Part shown: positions 36,127 through 49,261 of the stretch, one piece after another
How the letters are laid out: each line of letters opens with the position of its first letter
Position numbering within the stretch: position 1 is the stretch's first letter
From: Verrucomicrobiaceae bacterium
Lineage (GTDB): Bacteria; Verrucomicrobiota; Verrucomicrobiia; Verrucomicrobiales; Akkermansiaceae
Assembly: GCA_027487435.1 (NCBI GenBank)
Contig: JAIYDP010000152.1
Span: 37,159-101,158 of the forward strand
Reading direction: 5' to 3'
Length of the DNA stretch: 64,000 nucleotides
Program-made: the position numbers and the translations under genes
The notes under the pieces: generated by a model
What the model saw: the letters and a program-made list of their open reading frames with translations, nothing else
Database searches by the model: none
Told to the model about the DNA's origin: nothing

Positions 36127-37351
36127 TCATGGGCCGACGGCAAATCGCATACAGGCTTGTCCACTCCCGGTACAATTCACCGGACTGCATGTGCTGTTTT
36201 CATTGAGTTGAGAGATATTTCTTTTGGCTGATTGTGCTGTGACGGAGGTTGGATGAGAAAACATCAAGCGGGAATGGGTGCCGAGGAGAAGGGTATGGCT
36301 TGGACTAGAGTACACGACTAACAACACGACGAGAAATCGGCACCAAGGGCTACAATTTGGTCGCACAAACTGCAGATCCAGCTGCAAGACAGACAGAGGA
36401 GCGCATCGGCGGAACTTCGTCGGGTCCCTGCGGTGTGAGGGGTGCTGCCAAGTGCGCAGCAAGTACGGAGCCACCGTTAAGTTGCCTGAAAGCCGCTTCT
36501 GCGACGCTGTAGCGATTGACCGCGTCTCGAGCGCTCTCACCCGCACGCAGGGGGTAGAGATTTCCTAATGCAATCGGCACGCCCACGGTAATGTCGTCAG
36601 GCCGCTGCATCTCCGGCGAATTCAGACCCCTTTTTGATTCAGATGGTACGAGAAGAGACTCGCCAGAGGATGAACCAAGAGGTCCCGACACGCGTTGCAA
36701 TGGAGCTGAGGCTTTCGCCTTGGGCGGGGCAATATTGGCACCTGCTGCTTCAGAGGAGGTACATTCGGTTGAACAGTTGAACGTCAGCAACGAAGCAATG
36801 CGGAAGGCAATTCGGTGAGGCTGTGCGAAGACAGAACTTGGACGATGAACCTGCGGTCGAGAGAGAGGCTGTCCAGGTGACGGTCACGTTCTGAAGGCCT
36901 GGGTTCTGTTTGTGAGTTCAGGAGAGAAATGTGGGACAAGTCGATGGAGGAGACGCAAATGCCCACCGAATACTAACATACTTGGAGGGCAAAGTCTTGC
37001 GACGGAGTGGTTATGGACATGGAGGCCCCTTGAGGACCTTCAGACAACGAGACGAACTCAGTGACCTTCAGGATCACTCACAGAAGGCGGAATAGAACCG
37101 AAACATAGACAGAGTATGAAAACTGGCAGCCGGGGATCACGCGCTGCACTGAACTGGGGACTCCGACTACTCTTCCATCCTGGGCCTGTGAGTCGTCCGT
37201 CAAGCCCTCCCCTTGCCTTCACGACAAGAGGCCTCCACTGGTAGGGGCAAAGGGATTCTTGCCCTAAAGTTACCACAGCACCTAAGCTGTAAGAAGCACG
37301 GAGCAGAGCCTCACAGGCGCACAACAAAATCAAGTGGCGAATGGTCGCCAT
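36127..37351 (-). CDS. Secreted LysM-domain protein
   Basis: Begins with a signal peptide (MATIRHLILLCACEALL). After a Thr/Ser-rich region with an Ig-like beta pattern (NVTVTWTASL, then paired Cys as in FCLRTASPNCLPHCF), two LysM-like modules can be read in different frames: QGESLSSIATRVGTSW near 36700 and LYPLRAGESARDAVNRY near 36520, each with the GES/GD-L-IA pattern. LysM binds chitin or peptidoglycan, suggesting a surface or secreted protein contacting walls of prey or the cell's own coat. The exact exon chain is only partly resolved (likely splice at 36325-36373); stop TGA at 36127-36129. Divergent from the C2 gene with 40 bp between starts. Confidence 0.55.
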
Positions 37352-37391
37352 CAATTTAACAACGATTTTCCACCCTTTTTAGAAAGGGTTC

Positions 37392-38393
37392 ATGGAAACA
37401 ACATGTCTGACGATTACGAGTAGGACTCGGCCTGTTGTGTTCTGATGTCGCAGTCCTGGAAGTCCGCCTGGTATCATCGCTATCTACAAAGGATCCCTGC
37501 GTGCGGGTCAAGTCTCCTGATGAAGTTTGGACAACGAGCACGAAACAATCTCTTGCGTTTAATGAGACTCACGTTTTGTAACGATTGAGTTTGTTTTGAT
37601 TCACACGAAAGTGAGCTGAAGCAGTTGTGTGATTGCGTTGACGTGGAGCTGTTGGACAACGTATACAACATCGTCTCTGTGTTGAATTTCTAGGGCATCA
37701 GCCTAATGGGTGCTCGAATCTCCGTAAAAGTGAATCAGCGGACAGCTGGGAAAGATGGCTGGTACAAGCTCGTCGCCCGCGTATCCGATCCAAACGACCA
37801 GCAAGAAGGCTTGGGGAAGATTCGTGTGAGAATCCTTCACACGAACATGATGGTCTGCACGCTAAAATTTGTTGGAGTAACCTACAGGAATATCTCCCCT
37901 CATCCCTAGTCTCCGATTGGAGCAGGGCTTTGGTGGGAACCCCTCAGGACGTGGACAAGCAAGAGGCGAAAGTCCTGCGCCAAGTCTGTTCGATCCTCCT
38001 GAAGCAATGCGCCCTCTCCAAGGAGTCGTCCGCTCGCGCAGCAAGGGGGCAAGAGGCCTCCCTTGGCTTTCCTGCAGACGATGTCCAGCGTCCGAGAGCG
38101 TCGACGCTTAGCTCCCTCAAGTCGAAAGCTGCGTCACTGTTTGGCCCTTCGCACACAACCGACACGCAAAGAAGTGGGACATCGCGGGGCAATCACGACA
38201 AGATCATCAAGGTGTGCGCCAATTTAGTCTCTATGAAGAGATGCAGATCATTGCAGTTGCGGTGGACCCGCCGGTGACGAAGGATGAGGCCCGTCGGTCG
38301 GTTGATGCCACGGCTCGGGTTGATTATGAAGTAAGAGCCTTTGAGCAGCTTCAGCTGCTGGCTAACCTCAACGCATTTGCGCGAGATACTTGA
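37392..38393 (+). CDS. C2-domain protein
   Basis: Predicted 276 aa; introns 37420-37453, 37578-37611, 37661-37693, 37853-37887 and 38212-38246 (all 33-35 nt). Residues about 8-100 form a C2 sandwich: LEVRLVSSLSTKDP, VRVKS, FNETHVFEL, DVELLDN, LMGARISVKV, GWYKLV and KIRVRI. Few of the canonical calcium-binding Asp residues are seen, so calcium binding is doubtful. The rest is helical and basic, with a Ser-rich linker and a C-terminal helix (AFEQLQLLANL). C2 domains usually target membranes; partner and compartment are unknown. Confidence 0.72.
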
Positions 38394-38419
38394 TTGCAAG
38401 ATATTATACATAACGTAAA

Positions 38420-39947
38420 TTACATCCGCCTCTTGTTCTGAACAGCCTCTTCTTGCGAAATGGCTCGTAGCCGCTCAACTAGCGGAGGGTGCGTGTAAGT
38501 CACCATCGAGTACAGCGGGTCAGGGTCGACATCCCCAAGATTTTTGACGTGCAGTTTGACCAGGGCGTCCTTGAGGTCCCTTCCACGACCCAGATTTGTT
38601 GCAAACCTATCGGCCTGAATGGTCAGCCACTCAGCGGCATGAGACATGACCTGAAACTCGTGTTTCCGTTGGATGATCCGGATGACAACATCAAACACAC
38701 GTTCGACGGGGCTGTAGAACATTGAAAATATCATCAAGCCGATGATGGTCTGGAGGGTCAAAACGGCGATCGACTTCCGCAACGATGGGTTGCTCAAAGC
38801 CGAACGCAGTGAACATGCGAGAGTCGTGGACGAAAGAACCGAATGCGTAGAAGAACAATGAGATATGTGCCTGAAAGGTCAGATTAGACCTCATGGAGAG
38901 GAACCGCTGCAATTGCAATGCCTTTCATCGTGTGGTTGTGCTTCCAATGTCCCAATTCATGAGCTTGAGAATCAGAAGTGTTGGCAAACCTCAAACCGAG
39001 CACAGCGACGATTTCATTCACCGACGATTGCTGCACGAGAGTGTCGTAGAGAACGATCCGCTTCGCTCTGCCAAAGCCGTAGAAGTATGCGTTGCTGTGG
39101 GCGCTCCGTTTCGATCCGTCGACTTGCTTCAGGGACGCAAGGGGAAATGACAACTCATCGCAAAGAACGCGTACTGCCTTGTTCAGACCCTCGTCTTTGG
39201 TGTCCTCGAACGTGTTGTACAATGGAGCAATAAAGTTGGGGTATATGACCATTGCAGAAAGAGCAATCACGAGGACCAATAGCGTCGCGTAAACGTGAAA
39301 ATAAGGGCCTCCCCATTCGATGACGCGCACGAGGCTGACGAGAACGAACGATCCGATGGTGCAGGTCAAGAGAAAAGTCGTGGCAAAGTCTTTGACGTAG
39401 AGGCCAAGCGATGTCTTGTTCATCCCATGGCGCTGCTCAATGACGAAAGTCCCGTAGAGGTCAGCAGGAGTGGAGATGGCGAGCGTGGTGATGTAGTAGA
39501 GTAGGGCGAAGAGGAGCATGGTGGCCAGCTGGTGAGAGTGAGCGCGCAACACAATCTGGAAACATCTTGAGAGATATAATTGATCATTTCGAGATTTGAT
39601 GTAGAAGCTATTGTCCAGAGTTTGTGAAAAAGCCTGAACTTCAAAAACGACAGCTCAACGAAGAGATCGACAACTTGGACAACGAGACCAAGAAACCTGG
39701 AAGATAAGGTGGCTACGACTAGAAAGCAACACATCTTATCTTTTCTGTAAGCTTGGGCCTTTCTCACGTCCTCCTTGTCAAGCTTTGCTTGGCGCAGTTC
39801 TTCCGGTATCGATGTGTTCCTTGCAAGTCTGCGATACTGTCGAAGGTTGACATAAAAATCAAAGGTAAACAGAGCAACAGTGTACCCTTGATAGTAAGCA
39901 AGAACAAAAGAAGAATTCCTACCGAACAAGAAAGTGAGCAAATCCAT
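38420..39947 (-). CDS. CAAX prenyl protease 1 (STE24/ZMPSTE24 family)
   Basis: Zinc metalloprotease of the ER/inner nuclear membrane that removes the C-terminal tripeptide from prenylated proteins. Multi-pass membrane protein with GTFVIEQRHGMN, GSKRSAHSNAYFYGFG, the catalytic HELGHWKHNH created by splicing out 38964-38996, then FEFQADRFA with the third zinc ligand, and HPPLVERL near the end. Other introns: 39887-39922, 38871-38904, 38750-38774 (25 nt, unusually short) and 38615-38650. One junction near 39560-39600 is not resolved. All active-site residues are present, so an active enzyme is expected. Stop TAA at 38420-38422. Confidence 0.9.
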
Positions 39948-39992
39948 TTGCAGCGCAGCTGGTTAAAATAAATTTAATGAATAATTTTTGAG

Positions 39993-41296
39993 ATGAGCTT
40001 GTTGGAATTCAAGAACGTGCGAATGCAATGATTGTGACTATCTTACTCTCTAGGAACTGAAACGAAGCTCTCTAATTTCCTTCAGTGAGCCAAATTCTCT
40101 GGCAATACTCGAAGAAATTCCTTTCCAAAACTTCAAAGCGCACCCAAGCCAGTTTTTCAAGCTCATTGACAGTATAAGGAAACAATCTCCGGACTTTGTC
40201 CAATCTTGCTCAAATTTGCTTCAGTTCAGTTCTGTCCGACCCTCTTCGATATCCGAATGTCACATTTCCGCGTCGACGCATTGCCAGGCTCATCGACTAT
40301 CTGAAGCATTCAGGACCTATGTATGCCTTTTCTTGGTGTCCTTGACTGTGTAGGAGCATTCGAAAACGATTGATCTGAGGAAGTCATCCTCGGTTCTTGA
40401 CATCATCGTGCGGTCGTGCACGGAGACAGCGTCTGAATCGCTTCTTCAGCAGCTTATCGTCTCTGTTCCTTCTCGAAGCACTTGCATAGAAGTCTGCGAC
40501 GCAATTATCGGAAGCAGTAGGAAGAAGAGGCTTGGCCAGAAGGTCGTGCTGGCCGTGATTGCCCTCGCTTCCAGCCACGGCATTTTATCAGACTACTCTC
40601 GGCAGCTTAGCGAGTACAAGGAGCTCCATATGTTTTTCTCTCAAGTATCGGAGAGCGCTGTTTCAAGAGAGGACATTCTTTTTTCCCGGCACAAGTTTGA
40701 AGTCATCTCGCCAAGAGTATATTCGTGCAGATCCATCTGGAGTAGTGATCTCACACGGCAGCGAAGGAGACCCTGTCCAACGCGTGAAGAACACTTCATT
40801 GAGCTCAGTCCTCTCACCTGTCAAGGGCTACCCCTTTTCTGCGACGTAGTCTCACAACTTGACGTGGCACTGTACCGTATTGTGAATGTGAAGCGATCAA
40901 AGCGTAAATTCAATTTCGTTGCATCCTGCTCCTCGCATGGATTCTGCGCATGCTTTAGTTTTGAGCTCTGGATGTGCTCTGACGAAATAGAAACATGACA
41001 TAATCGACGTCCTCATGGAGAGAATAGAGTGTCTCCAGTCTCTGGTCGACGAGGTGCGGGCATGATTTGCCCTCTGATTCTTTCAGAGAGACCAAGAGAT
41101 TGTCAACTTGCAGCACATGAACAGGTCGCTTCGGGACCAGCTGCGCATTTCGCAGCACAATGATGGCGGGCAGCCGTCTGTGTCGGTGCTGAGACTGCTG
41201 AATAAACGACCAGAAACTCAAGAAAGTCAACACGCCATTGTCGGATTGAAGGATAGGGATTCTTCAGTCCATATTCACGTTGACGCGACTGACTGA
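39993..41296 (+). CDS. Uncharacterised protein with C-terminal coiled coil
   Basis: Begins MSLLEFKN, then an intron 40017-40053, a helical region, an intron 40321-40353 and a long frame with HEAT-like helices (ESLLQQLIVSVPSR, KVVLAVIALASSH). After an unresolved junction between about 40930 and 41030 and an intron at 41054-41086 comes a coiled coil (MERIECLQSLVDE, QEIVNLQHMNRSL) and a polar tail. I do not recognise the family. The start is 45 bp from the divergent STE24 start. Confidence 0.55.
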
Positions 41297-41546
41297 GAAC
41301 AGAGGATGAAAGAGAGAGCGCCAGGTTTTGTCAGAAACTCAAATCTTCAGAGAGAACAGGACGAATTCATCGCGCGGCTAAAACTGCCTCGGAGTCTCCC
41401 ATAACGCGTCAACCTGCTGCGGCGACAAAACTCAGGCACGTTGCGCTTGGAGGATGTGTGCCATTGGATTGATACAGTAATATGTTCGCACTATGGGGCG
41501 TGACACAGTTGAGCTTCATTGAGTAAAATCCATGATATCAAACAGC

Positions 41547-42207
41547 TTAATGGTAATATGGGTGATATCGCGGCGCCCGGAACCGCGGTCTCATTGGTCT
41601 CCGGAATCCACGTCCTCGTCCCCGCCCGCGGTTGAAGAAAGGCACGTTCGTCCGCTTGTGTGCCACCTAAATGCGTGACGCGAAAGCCAAACTAAAACAA
41701 ACCTTAATTTCTCTTGACTTCAAAAGAGATTTGTCCATTTTCATAGCTTCCTCTGCCATTTCCTTCGTTTCGAATTCCACGTAAGCGTATCTGAAAAATG
41801 AGCAATTTCTCTTCGAGCAAACGTGCCCTTTCGAATGCCCACGCTTATCTGAAATCACTGTGATTCTAATGATAGATCCAGACTGCTCAAAATGGGCTTT
41901 CAAGTCTGTCGCAGTAACAGCAGGGTTCAGCTAATGAATTAGAGAGTAGCGGGACTGCGAAAACATTCCCAACAAAAACTGACTTCGCGTCTATCTCAGC
42001 TGCACTCACTCGCTTCTGTTCCTCTGAGAGATCAGCAGCGATGAACACAATTCATGCCTGTTGCCTTGAAAGTCACAGTTTCTGAAATCTCTTCAGCTTC
42101 AAGTAACGCACTTTGAACATACTGCATGGTTATTCAGGACAGGGATCAACTACAGCATCAGCGTCGCCCACGTCGTCGGGGTGAACTTCTTCCTCGTGGT
42201 CAGCCAT
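41547..42207 (-). CDS. Nuclear poly(A)-binding protein PABPN1/PABP2 homologue
   Basis: RNA-binding protein that sets poly(A) tail length in the nucleus. Acidic N-terminus (MADHEEEVHPDDVGDADA), a coiled-coil-like segment, one RRM with RNP2 SVFVGN and RNP1 KGYAYVEF, and a C-terminal arginine-rich tail (RGRGRGRGFRR then RPRFRAPRYHPYYH). This is the exact order of PABPN1. Introns include 41667-41702, 41791-41826 (GC-AG, inside the RRM), a 34-nt intron splitting VGN from LNPAV near 41903-41950, and a 32-nt intron after the acidic N-terminus. One junction near 42020-42080 is unresolved. Stop TAA at 41547-41549. Confidence 0.88.
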
Positions 42208-42501
42208 TACAGGAATTCCGCAAACTTAAAAACAATCTCTTCTGTTTTTTTGAGTTTGTTGAGTTTGTAGTAAAACTACACAACCTCTACAACCTCCCAC
42301 AACGAGAGTGACAGAGGCAACAACAATGTCAAGAAAATGACTTCAGAGCCAACTAAGATGGGAGACATCTTTTAAATTCTCGATGCAAAATCTGTAGAAT
42401 TTAAACGAACAAGTGAAACTTTCTTTTGCATATGGAGTGGAAGCATCAGTCCGGAACACGCAATTTGAAAAAGTCTGTAAATCGTATATTTACAGGAAAC
42501 C

Positions 42502-43833
<1,332 letters not shown>

Positions 43834-43837
<4 letters not shown>

Positions 43838-44552
43838 TCAAGTGTCACTTCGTTTCTCGATAAAATATGTTCAACTTCGTCTGTGGACCGACCGATTCGA
43901 CTTGCCGCCCATGTTAGAGTCCAGCGCTTAACCAACTCTTGCTGCTCATCCGCAGATAGGTCGCTCGTTGCTCCGATTGCATCCTCCCGCAGCTTCCTCC
44001 CTTGAGCCATGGATAGGGCGCACGCAACGCTGACGTTGAGACTCTGGACAAAGCCATGCATCGGAAGTATGAAGCAACCGTCGGCAGAATCAATTAACTC
44101 ACGGGAGGCCCCAGCATGTTCGGAGCCGAAGGCAAGGGCTGTCGGAATTGAAAAGTCGAAAGATGACAATGGCGCTGAAGAATCAAGATCTGCGACGAGA
44201 ATTCGAAAGCCTTGAAGTCTGAGGGCCTTTAAAGAGTCTTGGGTGGACCAATAGCGACTGTGCTCAATCCATCGTTCAGCACCCCTGCGACGTTACTTGA
44301 ATCAAGCAGGCGAAAAACATGGCTGATCGTCCTATTGAGGCGTCGGTTTTGAATGCACCTAATGACCTAATGGAATGAACCGCAGTCAGGCCACACGCTT
44401 CAGCGGATCGAAGCACTGCGCCGATGTTGCCAGGATCGTACAATCTTCAGAATTACGCAAACATCGGATTAAAACTTTTCAAGCACAATGGTGAGTCCCT
44501 TCATCCTCCGGGCTGCAACTTCAAGGAATTTCGCTCTTCGCTGCTGTGACAT
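43834..44552 (-). CDS. TrmH/SpoU-family RNA 2'-O-methyltransferase
   Basis: SPOUT methyltransferase that transfers a methyl group from S-adenosylmethionine to ribose of tRNA or rRNA. Motif 1 NIGAVLRSAEACG, motif 2 LAFGSEHAGAS and motif 3 LPMHGFVQSLNVSVA are all present with the conserved Arg, Glu and Asn residues. The N-terminal helix RRAKFLEVAARR resembles TrmH. Intron 44445-44475 joins IVLEK to LYDPGN; a second intron region between about 44290 and 44380 is not resolved. TAG at 43834-43836 overlaps the dehydrogenase stop. tRNA is the more likely substrate, by similarity to TrmH. Confidence 0.85.
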
Positions 44553-44647
44553 GCTCAAGACACGGGTTGCTGGGCACATCTTTAAAAGCGAAATCCCACT
44601 GAGTTGTTACAGATCCATTCCATTCGAAAATGTTCTAGCTTCGCCGG

Positions 44648-45215
44648 ATGAAGAGAGGTTATGAAGACGTGCTCGACTGTGAATTCTCATCGAAGCGCCG
44701 GGACAAACACTCTTATGCACAGCAAGGTCCCTCGCGATCAAGAAAACGTCCCTTTGAGGACCCTCTGGAACTCTCGAGGTCGGTGTCCAATTTGTGTACC
44801 TGACAACGAAGGCGATTGAATCGAAAAGTGGAGCAGCCAGCTCTACCATCTGATACCGAGCCTGAAATCCCTCTAGTTGGGCCTCCTGTGACATCCACAG
44901 CTCTGACATTGTACAATCCCGTCCAATTCAATATGGCTTTGTCCCAAGATCCATACCGCGTCGAGGAACCTATCTCCTCTTCGCATATGGGTCCTCATTC
45001 GACGCTTGCATTGGAGCCTTTTCTTTTGAAGAACGCCTCTAGAACCTCGTTTGTCCATGATTTTGTTGAAGTAACTCGTTAGTGAGTTGTTCACAATTCT
45101 GTACAAAACTCCGGAAGATATCGTTGGATCGGCGCTTCGGCAACACGAAGGTGTTTCGGTGGATGATGTCGACGATTTTGAGAGCGATTGCACTCAAATG
45201 GATGTGTCCGTGTAA
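44648..45215 (+). CDS. Small basic, probably nuclear protein
   Basis: Predicted 166 aa from three exons; introns 44779-44811 and 45049-45082. The first 45 residues hold two clusters of a bipartite nuclear-localisation type (SSKRRDK and SRSRKRP). The middle is Pro/Leu rich and the C-terminus acidic (DDVDDFESDCTQMD) after a helix with TILYKTPEDIVGSAL. No family recognised. It is divergent from the TrmH-type gene with 95 bp between starts. Confidence 0.55.
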
Positions 45216-45277
45216 CTTAGCAATGAATCATCAGTTTTTTATCCCACTACCTCTCGATACGTTACAAATTTTGCTAC

Positions 45278-48200
45278 CTAATTGGCGTCCGGTGGTCTTT
45301 GCCCGTTTAAAGGAGGCATGGACGCAAGTGGGGCCAGCGTTGTTGCTGATGGGTGGGGGGCGTGGGAGTATGAGGACTGCAATTGGCCCATGGAGGACGA
45401 GCTCAGTGAGGAGGGGGCCAAAGAGGTTGATTGAGCTTGAGAGGGGAAAGCACTTCGATGTATTTGGTGCTGACTGTATGACTGTGAAGATCGTGGTAGC
45501 GACGCTAGTTGCACTCGCGGAGCCACTGAAACAGGAGGTGATTTAGCAGATGAATGCGGAACCATCCTGTCCAGTAAGGCAACCAGAGGGGCAACCACCT
45601 TCTAGCTGTAGCTTGGGAGGCTGCAGTGGGTCGTGAAGATTTGCTGGTCATCGGCGGAGCCCGCTGGGCCATTGCAATGGATGGAGACTGGGCGCGTAAG
45701 AATGGCAGCGTGCTTGCACCACTTGGCTGTATTGCATCATCATTGGTCGCGATGCAACCAATCGCCCGGACGGCAACAGCTGACTTGTAGACGACATGAA
45801 CATCTTTGGTGTCATGTGTGCGTACGTTGGCTGCATCTGACAAAAGTCAGAAATCAGTACAGCGATGAATACCCGAGAATGCATGGTGTAGCCATATCGA
45901 TAATCATAATCTGCCCTTGAGTGCGAACTCGAGCTGACAGCCTCCGCAGGCTCGACGTAGTAATGCTGACCAGCTTGCTGCACCTGCATCTGCTCTATGA
46001 ACCGAGCGATGTCAACATGCGTTCGACGTCTGCGACGAGAAGAGAAACGACTTGGGTAAGAGATGGCATATGCGCTTGGAGGAGGCATGGAAGAAATAGC
46101 TTGAGCGGGGCGCATTTGAGAGACAGATGCACGAAGGGATTGCATTGAGGTCAGTTGTGGAACTTGATGCTGCGACTACATCATCAAATGGAGCGACAAA
46201 AACGACACCATCTGAATCTGTGGAAGAAGACTTTTCGTCTGCGATGCAGCAAGACTGGGGGAATCTCGAACTGGAATCCGAGGACGCTCTTCCATCTTTC
46301 GAAGAGGAGGAGGGGCAGGAGAAGCCACAGGAGGTGCGTCTGATGCGTGAGCATGAATAGACAGAATCTACAGATCGCGCGGCTAGGAGGAGGAGGAGTC
46401 ATCTTCTGTCGATCGAAGACTTGTGAAGAAGATGGCTGAGAGACCCGACGGCTCGACGAGGCTCGCTTCGAATGGGGAGGGTGCGTCAAGGGCAGAGGCT
46501 CTGCACGTGCGGGTTTCTGAAACTCCACATCACTGCAGCAAATCAGACGACTCAGAACACATACAACCTCTCTGATGAAGCATAATCACGCGGATCAATG
46601 AATTCAGGCTCTTCCGATTCGCTTTCAATGGTCGGACTCGCTTCGAAGACTTCAGATTGACTCAAACTGAAAGCTCACCTTGGCGCATTCTCTTCGCGTC
46701 ATTGATCAGATCACTGTCAGCGGATCTCTTTTCTCTAGAGGACTCGCTCAATTCCAACAACGCCTCAATTCCAAGCACGTCGCTCGTAGACTCCATCGAA
46801 GGAACATTCGTTGTATCGGCTGCTGACTCCGAGGGTCCCACAACTGCAGAGATGCCACTCTCTGACGATCCAGATTCTTTTGCTGGTGCCACCTGCAATG
46901 GTACAGCAGATTCCAACGTATGCGGCACAACTTTCCCCTCAGAGATTTCGGTTGTCGGGTGGACAACAGCAGGTTTGTCCTCGATACGTTCAACAACACC
47001 TTCATCATTCTGCGCAGCAGCTGCAGAGAGACCCTCGAAGGACATTTCAGCCGATTCTTCTACTTTCTTAGCTCGCGAGCCCTTCCGCTTTTTCCTTTGG
47101 CTGTCAGAAAATACAGAGAGAGAGAACGCACGATTTCCTTGACGTTTCTTCTTGGCTCTTAGCCGCATCATCTGCTTGCGCTTCCACAGCTATTCCACCA
47201 GGCTGCAACCTGGTTGCTGTCGACGACACGGCAGTCGCAACAATTGCTGCAGACTCTACTTTCATGGAAGGCAGCTGAGCGTCACTAGCTTTTGGACAGT
47301 CGTCCTCCGCCACTGTTTCAACAGTCGCAAGTGAAGAGGAGTCGCGGCGATCACTTCGTCTCCGCCGCTTCGATCGATCCTCACTCTGCTTTGCCTCCTC
47401 TTCTTCATTTTTTACAATCACCATCTTTCTTGCTTCCTCTTCAGAATTCGCCTTGAAACTCAGTAAGAAATTGTTGCAAGCCACCTTTTCCAACAAACCG
47501 ATCAGTTTTGAGATATTGGAAATATCCTCAGGCTTCACATCCCCTGCAAGAGGGGACGTAATGATCTCGTGCAAATGTAGGAGAAGCCGCTGCCTGCTTC
47601 GACCACTCTGAGATGTCATCGGTGAGGTAAACAACAGGACAGAAAAAGACTCTAATATACACGATGGCACATGAGCATTTTCCAAAGTGGAAAGGCTGGA
47701 GTAAAGGGAAGCAGTAAGGGACACCGCCTTTCAAGTAAGCAGGAAAACCTACTACAATACCTTTTTAAAATTCTCTTTCATTTCGGGAACATCTGTGTCT
47801 GCAAATCGGGATTGCAGCACATCATACTATCTCGTTAGATGCTTTCACTAAACAGAACCTTGTTGATGACAAATGTCAACAAATCAAAGAGCTGCTTGCG
47901 ATACGTTGTGGACAGCTGAGCCTGCGGGGGGTCAAGCAATTGTGTGGAGTACAAACAAGCCCATGAGGAGCGGCCGCAATATCAATGAGGCTTTCATAGT
48001 GATTGAGAGTTCTCGCGTCCCCAAACTCGCCCTGAGTGAAAGCTGATGTCAGTTGCTGCCTCGTCAGCAACTGCAACACGACTAGCAACTGCGAATAGCA
48101 GAGACATGAATCGCTGCCTTGCGTCTGCGAAAGATGTATCAAAGAGCTTTGCAACAAAGTCCTTGGAGTCCAATAACATCTGCATTCGTCGATAACTGCA

Positions 48201-49261
48201 AGGACAAAAGTACCTGCATCATGTACGAGCATTCGCTATCCTTCTTCTGCATCCGAGGTATCATCACATCAATGAGGCTCTGAAAAATATCAGCAACATC
48301 GCAAGTTCGCGAAAGACCTTCAGCTTCTCGTGGTGAACAAGAGTGTCACGGAGGTTGTCAAATTGCTCTTCAGACACGAGATTCCTATCGGTTTGAGACA
48401 TGAGTGAAAACGTGGAAACTACCAATTAATTACTGCATTCCAAAATTCAACTGTGGGGTCAAGTAAACCAGAGCAGCCACATACTGCAATATTGTTGCAG
48501 CGAATTCTTCAACGACGAATCAGTGCCAATCTTTGACACGATAATATCAATTGACTTCACAAGAAAAGCATTCAGATCTGGATGCTTGATCAGGACATCA
48601 CTTTGCAATGAGCGACCATCAGTTTACAAACAAACCAGAACGATTTCTTTGCTTGCCCGAACTCGAAGCTCACGAAATTGTGAAGATACGTTACAGCATT
48701 CGTGACACCAGCAATGACTTTAAGATGCTTCATGTCTTGAAGTTGAAGTTTCAACACGAAGTCAAAAGCCACAGAGATGAGAAGATGACACAAATCTGGA
48801 GTTGCAGTCAATAGGCTCGGAAGCCTTTGGTGTCAAGTTGGGTGAAAGGTTGCTCACTTTGACAGCACTGGAAACTCTTCGGGGTCAAAAAGGAAAGTCA
48901 AGTTTGCCAAGAAGCGATAGAACGAATACAACTTCACGCTGCGCTCTGCAAGTCCTTCAACCTTCGTTCCACAGCTGGAAAGATGCACATGAAACAGAGC
49001 TGCTAGTTCTTGGATATACTGCAACAAATCCTTGATGACAATTTCGTCAAAGGCTATCGTGATTACTTCTGCGGGGGTCAAAATGCTGCCGACAAAAGAC
49101 GGACTCTTCGAGTTGATGCTGACATGTTTAACGATGTCCTTATATTCGTAATCAACGTGTTGAACGCTGTCTTCAAGAGATATACCCTCGAGGTCCTTTC
49201 TCAATGCCTGAAACGGGGCGGGTGCATGTCCTTTCGAAGAAGTATCTCTCTTTGGGGGCAT
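45278..49261 (-). CDS. Unresolved multi-exon gene(s): helical N-part, disordered C-part
   Basis: A minus-strand ATG at 49259-49261 (MPPKRDTSSKG) opens a helical frame, and further helical exon pieces are visible near 48590-48811, 48240-48420 and 47994-48185 (LLDSKDFVAKLFD, FMSLLFAVASRVAVAD), suggesting HEAT-like repeats. Downstream pieces near 47104-47700 and 46662-47171 are Lys/Glu/Ser rich and disordered (SKRRRRSDRRD), and 45278-46145 is Ser/Pro/Gln rich. I could not link the exons securely, nor decide between one gene and two, and no family is recognised. Coordinates are approximate outer limits. Confidence 0.35.

Noticed and set aside
38775..38810. A frameshift in STE24 joining FGF to SNPSLRK
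   Set aside because: A 25-nt GT-AG intron at 38750-38774 gives a better match to the family (FGF, then TIIGLM) without invoking an error.
45065..45086. A 16-22 nt intron in the small basic protein gene
   Set aside because: A 34-nt intron at 45049-45082 fits phase and the usual length.
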